Source of the DNA: Deferribacteraceae bacterium UBA6793
GTDB taxonomy: Bacteria > Chrysiogenota > Deferribacteres > Deferribacterales > Geovibrionaceae
Reading direction: 5' to 3'
NCBI GenBank assembly: GCA_002452405.1
Contig: DKFP01000011.1
Span: forward strand, 169,763-233,762
Length of the DNA: 64,000 bases
Every line of letters starts with the position of its first letter. Positions within the stretch are counted from its first letter, which is position 1. The notes under the pieces were generated by a model. It was given only the letters and a program-made list of their open reading frames with translations, ran no database searches and was not told the DNA's origin. Shown here piece after piece: positions 27,336-35,391 of the stretch. The position numbers were made by a program, and so were the translations under genes.

Positions 27336-27384
27336 GTTCCCGGAAAAACGGGAACAATGTCTAAATAATATCCGGTTTCCCGGA
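27336..27384. promoter_or_regulatory. Candidate operators in divergent HD/HTH control region
   Basis: Two inverted repeats lie between the divergent genes: GTTCCCG (27336-27342) with CGGGAAC (27349-27355), and TCCGG (27371-27375) with CCGGA (27380-27384). They share the TTCCCGG word. Binding by the adjacent small HTH protein is the natural guess. Confidence 0.55.
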
Positions 27385-27434
27385 GATTGCAAGATAAAAT
27401 TTGAAATAATTATTTTTGGAAGGTATAAACAGGT

Positions 27435-27650
27435 ATGAAAATACAAGTGACGATAAAGCCGGAGAGATTGGAAGAGCTGAGAGCGAGATATAACACCAAT
27501 ACTCTGGGTAAAATTCTGAACCATGATACAGCACTGAAACTGCTACGTGATGGCGATGCCAATATCACTATGCGGAATTTCTACAAACTCTGCCAGGCAA
27601 TGGACTGGCCATTTCATGAATATCTGAACGCGGAAGAGATTCAAAGTTAA
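27435..27650 (+). CDS. Small Cro/C1-type HTH regulator
   Basis: The protein has 71 residues. The helix pattern (TLGKILNHDTALKLLRDG, then ITMRNFYKLCQAMDW) resembles a short XRE/Cro DNA-binding domain. GGAAGG lies upstream of ATG 27435. It is divergent from the HD gene pair, with palindromes in the shared control region, and probably autoregulates. Confidence 0.7.
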   Translation: MKIQVTIKPERLEELRARYNTNTLGKILNHDTALKLLRDGDANITMRNFYKLCQAMDWPFHEYLNAEEIQS

Positions 27651-27768
27651 ATATCTTATAAGTAGACATAATCTAGGCTACATGCTCCTGCTCAGCAACT
27701 CATTTGACATGCCAAATATATTATATTAACAGCCTGATATTGGCTGAATAAATATTGGGAGTATCAAC

Positions 27769-28398
27769 ATGAGTGAAGAAAGCAACAATGAGGCTGAGCA
27801 GGAATTGGCATTTGGCAATGTTGACGTGACTATATCGTCTGCAATTCACCGGGTTCTGCGGAACAAAAACATCACATATGAGCGGCAAATCCAACATATT
27901 CGGGATATTGTTGCACATTATGACGCGTTGGTTGCTGAGCAGCACCAAATGTATGAGTTGCCGAAAGAATTAATTCAGCTTTTAGTTGAACGAATGCTTA
28001 TTCGTGAGCATAATGACTATTCAATACATGCAATGCATACGCTGCAATTCGTGCTGACATCATCTGTTGGCATAACAATAGTCAGTAAAATGGCTAATAT
28101 CAATAGATATATAGATGATTTTAAATTTCTGAATGACAAACCGCGCTGGGTAAAATTTATCTACAGTCGGATCATCAACTGGGACAACACTAAACAGGGC
28201 ACACTCTACTCAATGCGGATCATCGCAGAGGTTAAAGAGTTCTACGGCTATAAGACAGACAGGGCAATCAAACACGAAATTTCCAATGCTCGTGCATGGT
28301 TCGTTCAGTATAAAAAACGCAAAGAGCAAAAACGCTACATGGAGTTCCAGAAAATTGTGGACGATGCGAATGATGAACTGAAGCGGAAAAATGAGTAA
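27769..28398 (+). CDS. Hypothetical all-helical protein
   Basis: The protein has 209 residues, mostly alpha-helical and charged, with a lysine- and arginine-rich tail (YKKRKEQKRYMEF). The GGGAG site before ATG 27769 is good. No family was recognised. It lies downstream of the small HTH gene and before a hairpin, and may share that transcript. Confidence 0.6.
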   Translation: MSEESNNEAEQELAFGNVDVTISSAIHRVLRNKNITYERQIQHIRDIVAHYDALVAEQHQMYELPKELIQLLVERMLIREHNDYSIHAMHTLQFVLTSSVGITIVSKMANINRYIDDFKFLNDKPRWVKFIYSRIINWDNTKQGTLYSMRIIAEVKEFYGYKTDRAIKHEISNARAWFVQYKKRKEQKRYMEFQKIVDDANDELKRKNE

Positions 28399-28415
28399 GA
28401 ATAATAAGGTGAAAT

Positions 28416-28439
28416 TAGGCTCCGCCGTAAAGCGGAGCC
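28416..28439. terminator. Hairpin between convergent genes
   Basis: AGGCTCCGC pairs with GCGGAGCCT around CGTAAA. T runs are weak on both sides, but the position between convergent genes fits a bidirectional terminator. Confidence 0.55.
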
Positions 28440-28448
28440 TTATATGAT

Positions 28449-28838
28449 TTACTGGAAAAGTCCTGCTTTTGTCTCGCCCTGTGCAGTGGACAGCGCATAG
28501 TTCTCTACAACATCGCCTTTGAATACAACAAGAAGAGTCTTCGTTGTGTCATTCGTACCGCCGACAAATGCTCCGGCAATAGGTACAAAGTTGATAGCCT
28601 TGTGCGACTTTCTGATAAATTGATATTCCCATTTCTCAAGACCGGATTCTGTGAAGTCCACCTTCTGCGGTTCACCAAAGCTCCTGCGCAGATCAGCCTT
28701 TGTGGATGTCCCTTTAACGATTGTTTGTGAGACAGACTCATTCGTTGCTTCAGCAAGTTTTGAGTTGCCTGTCTTCGCCGCACAACCACTGAACATCACC
28801 ATAATCCCAAGCAGTAACGAGATAATAAATACTTTCAC
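28449..28838 (-). CDS. BamE/SmpA-like lipoprotein
   Basis: The protein has 129 residues. A signal peptide ends in the lipobox FSGC, so the mature protein starts at that cysteine and is membrane-anchored. The phrase GTSTKADLRRSFGEPQ followed by GLEKWEY is typical of SmpA/OmlA-type small lipoproteins. The C-terminal part carries a glycine/threonine-rich stretch. It forms an operon with the exported protein upstream (9-bp gap). Confidence 0.7.
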   Translation of the reverse strand: MKVFIISLLLGIMVMFSGCAAKTGNSKLAEATNESVSQTIVKGTSTKADLRRSFGEPQKVDFTESGLEKWEYQFIRKSHKAINFVPIAGAFVGGTNDTTKTLLVVFKGDVVENYALSTAQGETKAGLFQ

Positions 28839-28847
28839 AATATCCCC

Positions 28848-29771
28848 CTATTTCAAAGTGGTCCTTATCATCTGCTTTGTTTCCTCTATAACCTCGGAAT
28901 TGATAAGTTTGCCGTCGCCCTGTACGAAGTATGGGATTTTAAGCTCGTAGGTTATCCTGTAGCCCGCCATGTAAGGATAGGCTTCAAGTTTGTATTGATA
29001 GGCAACGTAATCTGACCTGAAAAGAATAGGGTCTTCATCCATGTTGTCGATGCACTGCTTATAAACATCAGGTTCCAGTGTTGGGAAGATGTAGGTGATA
29101 ATGTACTTAAGACTGTCCCTTTTCTCGCCGTTGAATATGCTGACATACTTGTTTGAGTTCCTGATAATGTTTGTCAGATTATCCAGCTTGCCGTTGTATT
29201 GGAATGAATCCGTGAGAGTATAAACAGCGCAGTAGGTGTCGTTCTCTTTGATGGCATCAAATGAGTTCTGGATGTCGTATTTGATGTTGGTTGACGTATC
29301 CAGTGGTTTAGGTCCGAACAGTGAAAAGCCTCTGCTCATCACTTCGGCGAACTTGGTAGGCAGTGTTAATGCCATTTTGTTGTTCTGGATGTAATATGGT
29401 AGCTTTGCCTCTGTATATGCTGTTCTGTTGGTCCCTATGGGTTTTATGCTGTGGTTACCGAAATACGCCAGAGAGATGAAATTACCTTCCTGAGACTTGA
29501 CACCCAGCACACCTGTCCAGCCCTGCACATGCTCGTTGTACATGAACTTATAAAACTTCTTCATCTCAGAGTATGAGGCAAGTCTTTTACCCACCAGGTT
29601 AGCTATATCGTCCTGTGTGAATGTGACATCCCCGTATCCTTTGGCAGGAACAAGGATGTTCTTTGTGACAAGTTCTGAAGAGAGGTCGTATTGAGTGACA
29701 GTATCTTCAGCATAAGCGAAAGCTGAGTTGATACATAGTATCATGACTAAAAGCAACCGTTTCATGTTCAC
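28848..29771 (-). CDS. Exported protein of unknown function
   Basis: The protein has 307 residues. A classical signal peptide ends in AFAYA, so it is periplasmic. No known domain was recognised. It is followed 9 bp later by the lipoprotein gene, suggesting that the two act together at the envelope. These genes look unlike the surrounding defence cargo and may be passengers. Confidence 0.65.
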   Translation of the reverse strand: MNMKRLLLVMILCINSAFAYAEDTVTQYDLSSELVTKNILVPAKGYGDVTFTQDDIANLVGKRLASYSEMKKFYKFMYNEHVQGWTGVLGVKSQEGNFISLAYFGNHSIKPIGTNRTAYTEAKLPYYIQNNKMALTLPTKFAEVMSRGFSLFGPKPLDTSTNIKYDIQNSFDAIKENDTYCAVYTLTDSFQYNGKLDNLTNIIRNSNKYVSIFNGEKRDSLKYIITYIFPTLEPDVYKQCIDNMDEDPILFRSDYVAYQYKLEAYPYMAGYRITYELKIPYFVQGDGKLINSEVIEETKQMIRTTLK

Positions 29772-29883
29772 CTCGTAATATAATACACAGAATGGATAGA
29801 AATATAGAGTAACAGACAGATAAAGTCAATTATGATGTAGTATCATCTATGTTTATCATTTTGGAAAAATAATATATTTCCGT

Positions 29884-30231
29884 ATGGAAATAAACGAAGC
29901 CAAAATGACTGAATTCATGGAAATTCTAGCGGTAAATATCAAGAAGCTGCGCAAGGGTAAGGGCTACTCTCAGGAGAGGCTGGCTGAACTTGCGGGGCTG
30001 CATCCCACCTATGTGTCACATCTGGAAACCGGCAAAGCGAATCCCACGGTTGCGATACTTCTTAGTCTGTCCGAAAATCTGGGCGTGAACGTTGAAAGGC
30101 TGTTGATGCCTGAGACTGACTTTCTCGCTGATGAAACGTTGCAGAAGCTACAGAAGAGACTTGAGACTGCCGACAGCGGAAAGAAGGCGGCGGTAACTGC
30201 CATTTTATCTGAATTGAATACATTGATGTAA
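29884..30231 (+). CDS. XRE-family transcriptional regulator
   Basis: The protein has 115 residues. It carries a canonical HTH_3 domain (IKKLRKGKGYSQERLAELAG, then THVSHLE-type recognition helix and NPTVAILLSLSENLGV). It lies 122 bp before cas10 in the same direction, so it may control the CRISPR operon, or it may be independent. Confidence 0.85.
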   Translation: MEINEAKMTEFMEILAVNIKKLRKGKGYSQERLAELAGLHPTYVSHLETGKANPTVAILLSLSENLGVNVERLLMPETDFLADETLQKLQKRLETADSGKKAAVTAILSELNTLM

Positions 30232-30353
30232 TGTTTCACTGGTTTCCTTACCTGAACTCTTAAGAAATTCAAAAACTTCTCGACTATAAGTTAATTCTTT
30301 TCACGCCTCCTCAGGTTTTGTGTTATATTTGTGGCATATGTGCGGGAGGAGTG

Positions 30354-31805
30354 ATGGCATACTATCTTATTCAATATGACATAACCGGAATTCAGTCTTT
30401 TATCTTTTCAACAAATAAAATGAAAGAGAACATCGGAGCATCGGCTCTGGTTGCTTTTTTATTTAAAGAAGAACTCAGAGAAATTGTTAAAAATGCTGGC
30501 GGTGCATGGGATTGGGAAAATGAATCTTCATTTGATACCAATAAAATTACTAAACCGAAAATAGTATATATTGGCGGCGGAAATGCGCTTGTCGCTTTTC
30601 CTGATAAAGAATCTGCAAAAGACGCCACGTCTAAATTATCGAAAATTATCTTTGAAAAAACGTATAACCAATTAAGACTTGCCGTTGGCACTTGTGAAAT
30701 GTCTGGTAGTTTTCAAGTAGACAAGGACAATTTAAGAAAAAAACTCAAGGAATGTAAAAAGAATTATTGTATTACACAGCCTCTCATGGGGATGGGCATA
30801 ATTAGAGAATGCGATTCTGATAAGCTACCAGCATTTCGATATATTGAAGGAATCTATGTTTCTCTTCCATCCTATAATAAAAGAAAAGCGTGTAAGAATG
30901 CCCAGCAAATTTTTTGTCCAAAAGACGAAAAGAATAAGTTTGAGATCCCCCTTGAATTTGATGACCTAACTTCTGATACAGCGAGAAATTACATTGCAGT
31001 TGTTCACATAGACGGAAACAGCATGGGGAAAAAGATTGATGCTGCAATCAGCGAAGAAAATGACTATTCAAAAGCTGTCGAATCTTTACGAAAAATATCA
31101 ATAAAAATAACAAATTCTTACAACGATACTTTGTGTGAGTTATTCGCTGCTGTGTGTGAAAAACTGGAGAATAAAGAGTTCAGAGACACTATCGGTGCTA
31201 AAAAGATTAACGATAAAGATTGTATTCCGATGCGCCGAATCGTTGCAAACGGAGACGATATTACCTTTGTTTGTAACGCTAAAATAGGGATTTCCGCAGC
31301 TATTCATTTCTTAAAAGAACTGGAGAGAAGAGGCTATTATGCCTGTGCCGGCGTGGCTATTGTTAAAAAAGCTTTCCCTTTTTACAGGGCATATGAGCTT
31401 GCCGAGGAGCTTTGCTCGTCTGCTAAAAAGAAAGCGAAGGGAATAGACGAAAACGATCCTAAAAGTTTTATTGATTTTCATATAGTAACATCTGGTGTCA
31501 TGACCGATCTGGAAGGAATCAGAAAGAAACAATATGAAATTGGTGGTAAATCACTGTTATCCAGACCTTTTGCGATGGACACCATATCTTGTGACCTGCT
31601 TTGCAAAATCAACTCATTAAATGATAAACTCCCAAGAAATAAGAAAATGGCACTTGAGCTTGCTCTTTTAACCTCACAGAAAGAGGCAGAGGTTGCTCTG
31701 GCAGAAGTCAAATCAAGAGGACATCTTGATGATGTCGCAAATTATGAACAGCTTATAAAATATTTTGATGCGCTGGAGGCAATGGAATTCTATGAAGAGA
31801 TATAG
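30354..31805 (+). CDS. cas10: Cas10 (type III-D-like), no HD nuclease domain
   Basis: The protein has 483 residues from ATG 30354 (GGGAGGA upstream). It opens directly with the first palm domain (YLIQYDITGIQSFIFSTNKM). The second palm carries NGDD at residues 299-302 in place of the usual GGDD, followed by ITFVCN. No N-terminal HD domain is present, and the protein is well below the usual 700-1000 residues, so DNA cleavage by Cas10 is unlikely. The palm motif should still make cyclic oligoadenylate, which fits the nearby CARF effector. The next gene starts within its last codons (14-bp overlap). Confidence 0.85.
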   Translation: MAYYLIQYDITGIQSFIFSTNKMKENIGASALVAFLFKEELREIVKNAGGAWDWENESSFDTNKITKPKIVYIGGGNALVAFPDKESAKDATSKLSKIIFEKTYNQLRLAVGTCEMSGSFQVDKDNLRKKLKECKKNYCITQPLMGMGIIRECDSDKLPAFRYIEGIYVSLPSYNKRKACKNAQQIFCPKDEKNKFEIPLEFDDLTSDTARNYIAVVHIDGNSMGKKIDAAISEENDYSKAVESLRKISIKITNSYNDTLCELFAAVCEKLENKEFRDTIGAKKINDKDCIPMRRIVANGDDITFVCNAKIGISAAIHFLKELERRGYYACAGVAIVKKAFPFYRAYELAEELCSSAKKKAKGIDENDPKSFIDFHIVTSGVMTDLEGIRKKQYEIGGKSLLSRPFAMDTISCDLLCKINSLNDKLPRNKKMALELALLTSQKEAEVALAEVKSRGHLDDVANYEQLIKYFDALEAMEFYEEI

Positions 31806-33699
31806 ATTAAAACTCACGACCATTTCAGAATCCATACCTGCCAGCGGAGAGGGGAAAGGGGGTTTTGATAACGATATAACCCATATTAACGGTATCCCTT
31901 TTATCCCTGCAAAGAGAATCAAAGGTATTCTCAGGGAGTCGGCACTTGAATTGGCTGATGCCGGAATAGATGTAAAGATGGACAGGATTTTTGGCTTATC
32001 CGGCTCAAAGAATTCATGTGCTTTGACTATTCATGATGGTTATTTGAAAGATCATGATGAGATTCATAAATGCGTGATAGCTCATAAATGGGCAGAAGAG
32101 GAAGTGCTGGGATATTACACTGTTAAGAGTGCCAGAACTGCAATTGATAAAGAAGATGGAGTTGCTAAGGATCACTGTCTGTTTGTTGACCGAGTTCTTA
32201 AAAGAAACCTTGAGTTCAACTTTGATGTGGGATTGGCTGATGACCTTCAAGAAGACTTTAAGAAAATCTGCAAGGTAACGAGAAGTTTCGGACTCAACCG
32301 CTCAAGGGGTTTCGGTGAGATTAAACTTGAGTTAATAGCTCGTAATGACAATGCCAAGAGTTTTGACATAAATAAGAACCTATCCGGAGAATGTGTTCTC
32401 CATCTTAAACTCAGAACTGATTCCGACGTGTTTGTTGCGCAATCTGTCGGTTCATCCCAGAGATCTGAAAGATTCATCCCCGGCACAAATATTCTCGGAG
32501 CTTTCGCTGCGTTGTATCTTGCCGAAGTGAAGCCGGAAATTCCGAATAAAGACGCAGATTTTAGAGAGCTGTTCCTTTCCGGAAAGGTATCTTTCGGGAG
32601 TGCCAATCCGGAAGTTAATGGAAGAATATATAGGAAGTCACCTCTCTGCATTCAAAAAGTTAAAGATAAGGATGATGTGGTAAACTCTCTTGCAGAAGAG
32701 AGCGAAGAGCAGCTCAAAGGGCTGCCTGCTGAATTCTGCGGTATAGAAGATGGTAACGCATTTTATACGAATATAACCACAAGTATAACGTATCATCACG
32801 CAAGACCTGATGACAAATCAATCGGACATGCAACTGAAAAGGCTGGAGAGTTCTATCAGTTTGAAACTATAAGCAGAGATCAGGTATTTGTATCTGAAAT
32901 ATACGGCGATGCTGAAAATTTGCGTAAATTGGTCAAGCTGCTCGATGGTAAGTCATACCTGAAAATTGGAAAGTCACGCACTGCCCAGTATGGTAAGTGT
33001 TTGATTGAAAGTATTACAATGACCAAAGCTGAAACAGTAGAGGCAGGTGAATATGTTTATTGCGAATCACCTATGATACTTGTTGATTCTGTTGGTCAAT
33101 TTACTGCAAAGGATAACAATTTTACTCCTGTTCATATTTCGCATACAAATATTGGCGGATATCTTTCTGTCTGGAATCTGCCGAGAATCCAGTGTACCGC
33201 ACTTGCAGGGGGTTCTGTATTTAAAGTTTCCGAAGGTTTTTCTCTCCCGCTCAAGGGTTATGGTTTGCGAACAGCCGAAGGTTTCGGCAGACTGCGACCC
33301 ATAGGTAAAAATAAGTATATCTTGAAGCAGGAAAACAGCACTGTCGAAAATGACATACCAACAAACTCTAATCAGCAGGAACTTGCAGAATACATAAAAA
33401 AAGAGAGAGTAAAAAAAGACATTTTACTGAAGGTTTATAGCGATAATCGGAAAAATCCCTGTTCAAAGTCGTTTTTGAGCAGAATAAGGAGTATCGTCAG
33501 ATTTTCGGAAAACGCCGGAGATTTGGAAAAGAACCGTAAAGCTGTGAAAGATACCGATTCCGGGAAAGAATCAATGAAGCGACTGGAAAAAGTGGTTGAT
33601 TTTGAATGTTATAAAGATAACTTCAAGCTTAATAAATTCTATTTGGAAACCCATTTAAGAAAACTTGAGCTTTCCGGAAGGAAGAAAAATGATCAATAA
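31792..33699 (+). CDS. csx10: Fused RAMP protein, Csx10-like
   Basis: The protein has 635 residues from ATG 31792. The N-terminal RAMP domain has the Cas5/Cas7-type pattern with FDNDITHINGIPFIPAKRIK and the glycine-rich SFGLNRSRGFGEI. A second RAMP segment begins around residue 195 (VFVAQSVGSSQRSERFIPGTN), and a third glycine-rich segment (GYGLRTAEGFGRL) comes later. This matches the Csx10 class of type III-D. It should bind the 5' handle of crRNA in the effector complex. A subtype assignment from sequence alone is tentative. Confidence 0.75.
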   Translation: MKRYRLKLTTISESIPASGEGKGGFDNDITHINGIPFIPAKRIKGILRESALELADAGIDVKMDRIFGLSGSKNSCALTIHDGYLKDHDEIHKCVIAHKWAEEEVLGYYTVKSARTAIDKEDGVAKDHCLFVDRVLKRNLEFNFDVGLADDLQEDFKKICKVTRSFGLNRSRGFGEIKLELIARNDNAKSFDINKNLSGECVLHLKLRTDSDVFVAQSVGSSQRSERFIPGTNILGAFAALYLAEVKPEIPNKDADFRELFLSGKVSFGSANPEVNGRIYRKSPLCIQKVKDKDDVVNSLAEESEEQLKGLPAEFCGIEDGNAFYTNITTSITYHHARPDDKSIGHATEKAGEFYQFETISRDQVFVSEIYGDAENLRKLVKLLDGKSYLKIGKSRTAQYGKCLIESITMTKAETVEAGEYVYCESPMILVDSVGQFTAKDNNFTPVHISHTNIGGYLSVWNLPRIQCTALAGGSVFKVSEGFSLPLKGYGLRTAEGFGRLRPIGKNKYILKQENSTVENDIPTNSNQQELAEYIKKERVKKDILLKVYSDNRKNPCSKSFLSRIRSIVRFSENAGDLEKNRKAVKDTDSGKESMKRLEKVVDFECYKDNFKLNKFYLETHLRKLELSGRKKNDQ

Positions 33700-34939
33700 A
33701 AAAATAGTTAAAAGAATATATGTAAAAGGTCAATTGAAGAACGTTTCTCCTCTGCTCATCGGGTGCGGAAGTGACGAACAGTCGGACAGTGATATTGTAA
33801 GAGATTCCAATGGTAATTTGATGATACCGGGGACATCCATCGCAGGTGTGCTTAGGGCAATAGTTGGTAATGAAGATTTGTTTGGCGGAACAGATGATAA
33901 ATCTTTAAATAGCCCTTTTAAAACCTACCATGCTGTTTCAAAACATAAAGTTTCTACCATCAGAGATAATGTCCACCTGAAATATGAAACCAAGACTGCT
34001 AAGGATGGCGGCAAGTTTGATTATGAGATAATAGAGCCGGGGGCAGAATTTGATTTTCGCCTTGAGCTTTTGTTAAGGCAAGATGATTCAAAAGAAGTTC
34101 TGGAAAACTCATTCTGGCAAGCTGTCACGGTACTTAAAGACGGTCATGTCGCTTTAGGAGCAAAAACGACACGGGGACTTGGGAAAGTGGTTCTGGAGGA
34201 TATGAAGGCATTGTGCTTGGATATGACGTGTCCGGCTGATGTTGAAAAATGGATTGAGTTTGACTGGGACGGCGCAGACTTTAATTCACCTCTTGAGTTA
34301 GTGGAATATTCTGAGGGTAATCTTCATAAAATTGAATGTGATTTCACCATTGACGGCAGTGTACTAATCAGAGCATACAACAGCAGTGCAGAAGGCTCAG
34401 ACTCCATACATCTGTCATACAAGGGGAATAAAAAAGACAATCAAGATAAGGAAGAAAAACTTCCAATAATCTCCGGCACATCATGGGCAGGTTTTTTCAG
34501 GCATACATGCTGGGATTTACTGAAAGAGATTGGGAAGCCTGATGATATTCTGAAAGATATTCTGGATGAATTGTTCGGCACTGTTGAAGGCGATAAAAAG
34601 AAAAAATCCCGTATCCGGTTTAGTGAAAGCAGGATAGAGGGCGGAGAGTTGATTCCCTACACACGCAATAAGATTGACAGGTTCACCGGCGGAACGGCAT
34701 CAGGAGCTTTATTCACGAATGATGCGTGTTACGGTGGAAAAGTCAGATTAACTATATCAATTAAGGATGCAAAACCTTATGAAATAGGGTTGATAGAGCT
34801 TGCTTTGAAAGATATTTGCCTTGGCTTAAGAGCGATTGGCGGAGAGACAGGCGTCGGCAGAGGGACGTTGAGCGGGGAATACGAACCAAAAAATGAGTAT
34901 TTGAAATCGTTGGCAGAATATGGGGCGGTGCAGCAATGA
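33689..34939 (+). CDS. csm3: Cas7-Cas7 fusion (Csm3-like RAMP)
   Basis: The protein has 416 residues from ATG 33689 (GGAAGGAAG upstream; it overlaps the preceding gene by 11 bp). Two RAMP repeats are visible. The first has SDSDIVRDSNGNLMIPGTS, with aspartates at the position of the Csm3 catalytic residue, and GAKTTRGLGK. The second has LPIISGTSWAGFFRH, then SRIRFSES and GGETGVGRG. Backbone subunits of type III complexes cleave target RNA every six bases, so a fusion could supply two cleavage sites. Whether the second domain is active is not clear, since it lacks an obvious DxD. Confidence 0.8.
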   Translation: MINKKIVKRIYVKGQLKNVSPLLIGCGSDEQSDSDIVRDSNGNLMIPGTSIAGVLRAIVGNEDLFGGTDDKSLNSPFKTYHAVSKHKVSTIRDNVHLKYETKTAKDGGKFDYEIIEPGAEFDFRLELLLRQDDSKEVLENSFWQAVTVLKDGHVALGAKTTRGLGKVVLEDMKALCLDMTCPADVEKWIEFDWDGADFNSPLELVEYSEGNLHKIECDFTIDGSVLIRAYNSSAEGSDSIHLSYKGNKKDNQDKEEKLPIISGTSWAGFFRHTCWDLLKEIGKPDDILKDILDELFGTVEGDKKKKSRIRFSESRIEGGELIPYTRNKIDRFTGGTASGALFTNDACYGGKVRLTISIKDAKPYEIGLIELALKDICLGLRAIGGETGVGRGTLSGEYEPKNEYLKSLAEYGAVQQ

Positions 34940-35391
34940 ATATCAGGGGAACATACAATGAGAAATTTAATAACAGGACTCCGGTTATTCTGGCGTACCT
35001 TGATGATAAAGTTCAGTTTCTTGAAAGTGCGGAAGAGTTGGATAATCTGGATTTGGAGAATTTGCTGGAGCTTCGTATTTTCGACAGTGAAGGTGAACTG
35101 AGGTATTGGAGAAACCATGATGGAAAACTGGAACAAAGATATGTTGACGATGCCGGTAAGCAAAAGCACGAAGTTGAGTTTTTTCTCTGGGAAATAGCAG
35201 TGGACGGACAGGCTCCTGCCGAGCAAAGAGGTATGTTGTTGAAGCTTCCTAAACATCTTAATATTTCAGGAAACTCTGCGGCAATCAAAGTGATAAATTA
35301 TTATGAATTTGATGAGAACGGATTGATTAATATACTGGATTCCAGATTTGCAGGAATCTGCTCAAAAGAGAAGGAGCAACAAAATGCCTGA
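34936..35391 (+). CDS. csx19: Csx19-like CRISPR-associated protein
   Basis: The protein has 151 residues. The phrase LELRIFDSEGELRYWRNHDG, together with its size and its place between Csm3 and the large RAMP gene, fits the Csx19/TIGR03984 family of type III-D loci. Its role in the complex is unknown to me. The start overlaps the preceding stop by 4 bp (ATGA) and the following gene starts within its last codons. Confidence 0.65.
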   Translation: MNIRGTYNEKFNNRTPVILAYLDDKVQFLESAEELDNLDLENLLELRIFDSEGELRYWRNHDGKLEQRYVDDAGKQKHEVEFFLWEIAVDGQAPAEQRGMLLKLPKHLNISGNSAAIKVINYYEFDENGLINILDSRFAGICSKEKEQQNA

